This document shows positions 6,637-9,964 of a DNA stretch of 9,964 bases, piece by piece. The notes below the pieces were generated by a model. That model was not told the DNA's origin and did no database searches. It saw only the letters and a program-made list of their open reading frames with translations. The stretch is from Pseudomonadota bacterium (GTDB lineage Bacteria; Pseudomonadota; Gammaproteobacteria; Steroidobacterales; Woeseiaceae), in NCBI GenBank assembly GCA_022360335.1, contig JAKSCZ010000593.1, forward strand, positions 1 through 9,964, given 5' to 3'. A program made the translations under genes and the position numbers. The first letter of the stretch is position 1. The number at the start of each line of letters is the position of its first letter.

Positions 6637-8070
6637 ATGAAGCTGGCGGAATATTGCAGTTACGATGCCGTTGGTCTGGCCGGGTTGCTCAAGCATCGTG
6701 AGGTGACGGCGAAAGATCTGGCCGAGATTGCACTGTCCGCGGTAGAGGCCGTCAACCCCGAGCTCAATGCCGTCGTCGAATCGTATCCCGAACGGCTGGA
6801 GTCGGTGGACGATGCATCGAGCGGTCCCTTTCGCGGGGTACCTTTTTTCCTCAAGGATCTCGGCCCGACCGAAGCCGGCAAGAAGTGCGAATGGGGAAGC
6901 CGGATATCGGAGGGTGCGACTGCAACGGCGGACACCTGCCTGACGAAAAAGATCCGGGAGGCCGGATTGCGCATACTCGGCCGAACGAGCTGCCCGGAGT
7001 TCGGCTTCGCCGTTTCTACCGAGTCGGTCCTGAATGGAATCACCCGGAATCCGTGGGACCTCGAAAGGACGCCCGGCGGATCGAGCGGAGGATCGGCGGC
7101 GATCGTGGCTGCCGGCGCCGTTCCGATGGCGCACGCCAACGACGGGGCCGGCTCGACGCGCGTACCGGCGAGCATGTCGGGTCTGGTGGGACTGAAGTGT
7201 TCCCGTGGGCGCATCAGTCTGGGTCCCGACTGCGGCGACGTGCAGTTTCCGCTGTATTCGGAATTCGTCCTTACCCGGACGGTACGGGATGCGGCCGTCG
7301 CACTGGAGGCACTGTCGGGACCGATGCCCGGGGAGATGACTTTATACGACGAGCCGGCGGTCCCGTTTTCGCGGGAAACGAACAGGCCGTGCGAAAAGCT
7401 GAGAATCGCATTCAGTACCGAACCCTGGGGTCTGGGTGTCCCGTCGGCCGACGTTGCGGATGAAATACGCCGTGTCGGCGGGCTCCTGCTCGATATGGGG
7501 CATTCCGTCGAAGAGGCGACGCCCGGGATCGACTTTTACGAATTCCACGAGGTATTCGGAACCTTCTTCAGCATGGTCGGCATGGCCGAAGTGGATAGTC
7601 TTGCGAAGTCGGTCGGCTGTACGAATCACGTATCCCGGCTGGAGAACGTTTCACGAGCGCTCTACGAACACGGCCGATCGTTCGGCGTTCGGGACTACCT
7701 GGGAGCCCTCGCGACGATGAACGGAGTATCGCGACGACTGGGCCACTTCTACGAGGACTACGACGTGCTGTTGACGCCGACCGTCGCGGTCCCCACGCCC
7801 CTCGCGGACGAACTCAAACTCAATCGCGATATTTCGATTGGCGAGTACTACGCGGAGTTGTTCGCAGTCGCGCCGTACACGGGGCTGAACAACTTCACCG
7901 GGACACCGGCGATAAGCTTGCCGCTGTGCCGAACGGCCGACGGAATGCCGCTGGGCGCCCATTTCATGGCGCCTATGGGCGAAGAAGCCCGGTTGCTGCG
8001 GCTCTCGGCCAGCCTGGAGCAAGCTGCACCGTGGGCGGAGAGGCGGCCGCCGGTCCACGTACTCGCCTGA
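6637..8070 (+). CDS. Amidase-signature family hydrolase, NylA-like, 477 aa
   Basis: Serine hydrolase of the amidase-signature family, cutting amide bonds by a Ser-cisSer-Lys triad, probably in the cytoplasm as no signal peptide is seen. Visible triad: Lys73 in FFLKDL, cis-Ser149 in PGGSSGGS, and nucleophile Ser173 in NDGAGSTRVPAS. The 24-residue Ser-Ser spacing is typical of the family. The sequence AHANDGAGSTRVPASMSGLVGLK with RGRISLGP, the length and the triad numbering recall 6-aminohexanoate-cyclic-dimer hydrolase (NylA; K72/S150/S174 from memory) more than GatA, and no gatB/gatC lies beside it. The C-terminal part has the usual PAISLPL and DGMPLGAHF. The natural substrate is unknown; a cyclic or small amide is a guess. 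The gene follows the AraC-type gene on the same strand and ends before a probable terminator and the opposing tRNA. Confidence 0.9.
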   Translation: MKLAEYCSYDAVGLAGLLKHREVTAKDLAEIALSAVEAVNPELNAVVESYPERLESVDDASSGPFRGVPFFLKDLGPTEAGKKCEWGSRISEGATATADTCLTKKIREAGLRILGRTSCPEFGFAVSTESVLNGITRNPWDLERTPGGSSGGSAAIVAAGAVPMAHANDGAGSTRVPASMSGLVGLKCSRGRISLGPDCGDVQFPLYSEFVLTRTVRDAAVALEALSGPMPGEMTLYDEPAVPFSRETNRPCEKLRIAFSTEPWGLGVPSADVADEIRRVGGLLLDMGHSVEEATPGIDFYEFHEVFGTFFSMVGMAEVDSLAKSVGCTNHVSRLENVSRALYEHGRSFGVRDYLGALATMNGVSRRLGHFYEDYDVLLTPTVAVPTPLADELKLNRDISIGEYYAELFAVAPYTGLNNFTGTPAISLPLCRTADGMPLGAHFMAPMGEEARLLRLSASLEQAAPWAERRPPVHVLA

Positions 8071-8100
8071 CGTCTTTCGCGATCTCGCAGCGCGGGAATT

Positions 8101-8140
8101 AAAGGCTTAGCCGGTAACCAGCCAACCCTTTGTTTTATTT
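8101..8140 (+). terminator. Probable rho-independent terminator after the amidase gene, possibly bidirectional
   Basis: AAAGG (8101-8105) pairs with CCTTT (8127-8131). The stem continues inward as TT/AA, GC/GC and GG/CC with three single mismatches around a TAA loop. On the plus strand a T-rich tract, TTTGTTTTATTT, follows, ending at the tRNA CCA. Read the other way, the hairpin follows the tRNA-Glu gene with a shorter TTTAATT tail, so it may serve both genes. Confidence 0.5.
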
Positions 8141-8214
8141 GGTACTCCCTAGGGGACTCGAACCCCTGTTGCCGCCGTGAGAGGGCGGAGTCCTAACCGC
8201 TAGACGAAGGGAGC
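8140..8214 (-). tRNA. tRNA-Glu (anticodon CTC)
   Basis: 75 nt including an encoded CCA. The cloverleaf is complete: acceptor GCTCCCT with AGGGAGT; D stem GTCT/GGAC; anticodon stem CCGCC/GGCGG around loop CTCTCAC with anticodon CTC, reading GAG; a 4-nt variable loop; T arm AGGGG-TTCGAGT-CCCCT. The glutamate identity features U11-A24, U13 with G22, and a missing base 47 are all present. Oddities are a G1-U72 wobble closing the acceptor stem, and A73 as discriminator where E. coli has G73. Confidence 0.97.
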
Positions 8215-8243
8215 GTGGCCGGCCCTTCCCGGCCGGGGGCGCT

Positions 8244-8272
8244 ATTATACGGCCGAGGCCCAAATATGGAAG
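8244..8272 (-). promoter_or_regulatory. Promoter of tRNA-Glu
   Basis: A perfect TATAAT lies on the minus strand at 8249-8244, 29 nt before the mature tRNA. The -35 at 17-bp spacing is CTTCCA (8272-8267), about 3 of 6 matches. The stretch after the -10 (GCGCCCCCGG) is very GC-rich, like the discriminators of stringently controlled stable-RNA promoters. The leader would be about 20-25 nt. Confidence 0.65.
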
Positions 8273-8332
8273 GGGAAGAACGAGCCGGCCGGACCCGGAT
8301 CCGGGCGTATCCGCGGCACCGCCGTACGCTGT

Positions 8333-8338
8333 TATCAT
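8333..8338 (+). promoter_or_regulatory. Candidate -10 element for pcnB
   Basis: TATCAT (5 of 6 matches to TATAAT) lies about 35 nt upstream of the pcnB start. The -35 position at 17-bp spacing is a poor match, so support is limited. It would make the region a divergent promoter pair with tRNA-Glu. Confidence 0.3.
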
Positions 8339-8373
8339 ACGCCGCCATTACTGACCTCCAGACGGACTGATCG

Positions 8374-9696
8374 TTGACGAAGCACCCGAAGTACGGGTCC
8401 AAGGAACCAAGAATAATCCCGCGGGCGAAGCACAACGTCACCCGGGCCGAGTTTTCCAGGAGCGCACTCAAGGTTCTGTACCGATTGCACGAGGCGGGCT
8501 ACCAGGCCTTCCTCGTCGGCGGCTGCGTGCGCGATGCGATGCTCGAGCTGCACCCGAAGGATTTCGACGTCGCGACCGATGCGACGCCCGAAGAGGTCAG
8601 GGCGTTGTTCGGCAACTGCCGGTTGATCGGCCGGCGCTTTCGACTGGCGCACGTACGCTTCGGGCGCGAGATCATCGAGGTCGCGACGTTCCGTGCCGCG
8701 GCGATCGGCGAGCACGACGACCATCACAGCGACGAGGAAGGCCGCATCATCCGCGACAACGTCTACGGCACCATCGACGAGGACGTCTGGCGTCGCGACT
8801 TCACCTGCAATGCGCTCTACTACAACATCGCCGACTTCAGCATCTGGGACTACACGGGCGGTTTCGAGGACATCAAGGCGAAGCGTATCGTCCTGATCGG
8901 CGACCCCGGGAAACGCATGCGCGAGGATCCGGTGCGGATGCTGCGCGCGATTCGCTTCGCCGCGAAGCTCGGTTTCGAAATCGACGATGCCGTCATCGGG
9001 GCGATCGATCGCCACGCGGGGCTGTTGCCCAACGTGCCGGCCGCACGCCTTTTCGAAGAGTTTCTGAAACTGTTCCAGGCCGGCAAGGCCGAGCGCACGT
9101 TCGACCTGTTGCGCGACCACGGCCTGTTTCGCGAGATGTTCCCGGCTACCGACGAGGAGCTCGGGAAAGACGCCGGCTTCATGCGCTTTACGCGCGCTGC
9201 GCTGCGGAACACCGATCGCCGCATCCGGCAGGGCAAGTCGGTGACGCCGATGTTCCTGCTGGGCGTTTTCCTGTGGCAACCGATCAGGAAACTGGCGGCG
9301 ATCCGGCGTTCCGGGGAGAAGATGTCGGAGTCGCAGTCGCTCGCACTCGCCGCCTACGAGATCGTCGCAGGACAGCAGCGACGAATCTCGATACCCAAGC
9401 GCTTCACGGTGCCGATGCGCGAGATGTTGTCGCTGCAGCCGCGTTTCGAGTTCAAACGGGGCAAGCGCGCGATGAAACTCCTCGATCACCGCCGTTTCCG
9501 GGCAGCCTACGATTTCATGGTGCTGCTGGCCGACGTCGGGCTCGCGAGCAAGGAAACCGCGGGGTTCTGGACCGACGTCCAGACGCAATCGGCGGCCGAG
9601 CGGGCGAAGAGCTTCGAAATCGGCCAGCCACGCGGTACCGGGCAGCGCCGTCGCCCGCGGCGGCGGCGCCGCCGAAAACCGGCACGCAAGCCGTGA
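8374..9696 (+). CDS. pcnB: Poly(A) polymerase I, 440 aa
   Basis: Class II nucleotidyltransferase that adds 3' poly(A) tails to RNA and so promotes RNA decay. Signatures: LVGGCVRD (47-54) followed by KDFDVATD with catalytic Asp63 and Asp65; NCRLIGRRFRLAHV; IIEVATF; RRDFTCNALYYN; and REDPVRMLRAIRFAAKLGF. These match E. coli PcnB closely and favour poly(A) polymerase over the related CCA-adding enzyme, as does the long helical C-terminal part. The tail is extremely basic (an RRRPRRRRRRKP stretch), as in other proteobacterial PcnB, probably for RNA binding. The start is TTG: an in-frame TGA lies two codons upstream and no ATG or GTG precedes the conserved region; the ribosome site is weak. The stop overlaps the GTG of folK, so the two are an operon. 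Confidence 0.95.
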   Translation: MTKHPKYGSKEPRIIPRAKHNVTRAEFSRSALKVLYRLHEAGYQAFLVGGCVRDAMLELHPKDFDVATDATPEEVRALFGNCRLIGRRFRLAHVRFGREIIEVATFRAAAIGEHDDHHSDEEGRIIRDNVYGTIDEDVWRRDFTCNALYYNIADFSIWDYTGGFEDIKAKRIVLIGDPGKRMREDPVRMLRAIRFAAKLGFEIDDAVIGAIDRHAGLLPNVPAARLFEEFLKLFQAGKAERTFDLLRDHGLFREMFPATDEELGKDAGFMRFTRAALRNTDRRIRQGKSVTPMFLLGVFLWQPIRKLAAIRRSGEKMSESQSLALAAYEIVAGQQRRISIPKRFTVPMREMLSLQPRFEFKRGKRAMKLLDHRRFRAAYDFMVLLADVGLASKETAGFWTDVQTQSAAERAKSFEIGQPRGTGQRRRPRRRRRRKPARKP

Positions 9697-9964
9697 GCGG
9701 GCGCTGGTACCCGGTCTATGTCGGCGTCGGCAGCAATCTGCAGATGCCGGCCCGCCAGGTGAACGAGGGAATCGACCTGCTCGGCCGGCTCCCGGACACG
9801 CAGCTCCTCCTGCGGTCTTCGCTCTACCGGTCGGCGCCGCTCGGGGGCGTCGAGCAGCCGGATTTCGTGAACGCCGTCGCGGCGGTAGTGACGCGACTGG
9901 GGGCGCCGGAATTCCTCGCGGCATTGCTGGACGTCGAGAAACGCCAGGGGCGGGAGCGGGGGGA
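9693..9964 (+). CDS. folK: 6-hydroxymethyl-7,8-dihydropterin pyrophosphokinase, 5' part (HPPK)
   Basis: Transfers pyrophosphate from ATP to 6-hydroxymethyl-dihydropterin in folate synthesis. 90 codons are visible before the window ends; the family is about 160 residues. Landmarks are VGVGSNL (10-16), SSLYRSAPLGGVEQPDFVNAV (42-62) and LLDVEKRQGRER, all matching the E. coli HPPK pattern. The catalytic GPRxLDLDI loop lies beyond the edge. GTG at 9693 overlaps the pcnB TGA as GTGA, implying translational coupling. pcnB-folK, usually followed by panB, is a standard proteobacterial order. Confidence 0.94.
   Translation, partial: MSGRWYPVYVGVGSNLQMPARQVNEGIDLLGRLPDTQLLLRSSLYRSAPLGGVEQPDFVNAVAAVVTRLGAPEFLAALLDVEKRQGRERG

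Noticed and set aside
8294..8305. Perfect 12-bp palindrome CCCGGATCCGGG between tRNA-Glu and pcnB
   Set aside because: Built from GC-rich self-complementary words that arise easily in this composition; no second copy or promoter geometry supports an operator.
8335..9924. 529-codon minus-strand open frame opposite pcnB-folK
   Set aside because: It is a mirror of the GC-rich codon bias of pcnB and folK. It is rich in Arg, Ala and Pro and resembles no protein family, while the plus-strand genes are unmistakable.

Overview
The window reads as a stretch of GC-rich proteobacterial chromosome, most likely from a gammaproteobacterium. The right end carries pcnB followed by an overlapping folK, a housekeeping order common in Gamma- and Betaproteobacteria. 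A tRNA-Glu gene with a perfect TATAAT box stands divergently beside it. The large TonB-dependent receptor paired with an AraC-type regulator is typical of nutrient-scavenging, often marine or soil, Gram-negative bacteria. Species cannot be named from this sequence alone.

Layout, left to right: (1) bases 1-1317, minus strand, a histidinol-dehydrogenase-family enzyme lacking only its extreme C terminus. It has substitutions at two of the four zinc-ligand positions, so it is probably not the histidine-biosynthetic enzyme. (2) 1522-2694, plus, a 12-helix MFS permease divergent from it. (3) 2720-4999, minus, a TonB-dependent outer-membrane receptor convergent with the permease. (4) 5000-5282, a regulatory intergenic region with a near-perfect 21-bp dyad, a 21-bp-phased direct repeat, a candidate -10 for the receptor, and a 41-codon small ORF. 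That ORF has a strong AGGAGG ribosome binding site and overlaps the next start codon as ATGA. (5) 5283-6332, plus, an AraC-family regulator. (6) 6333-6636, non-coding. (7) 6637-8070, plus, an amidase-signature hydrolase resembling the NylA (cyclic-dimer amidase) branch, with its Lys/cis-Ser/Ser triad intact. (8) a probable terminator, then tRNA-Glu(CTC) on the minus strand. (9) pcnB (TTG start) and the 5' part of folK (GTG start).

A reasonable inference is that bases 1-8070 form a substrate-uptake and degradation locus. The receptor would bring an unknown compound across the outer membrane and the permease would move it, or a product, across the inner membrane. The amidase would cut an amide bond, the HisD-like enzyme would oxidise an alcohol with NAD, and the AraC protein would switch on the receptor. 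Bases 8140-9964 are core genome. No mobile element, integrase, CRISPR array or phage gene was seen.
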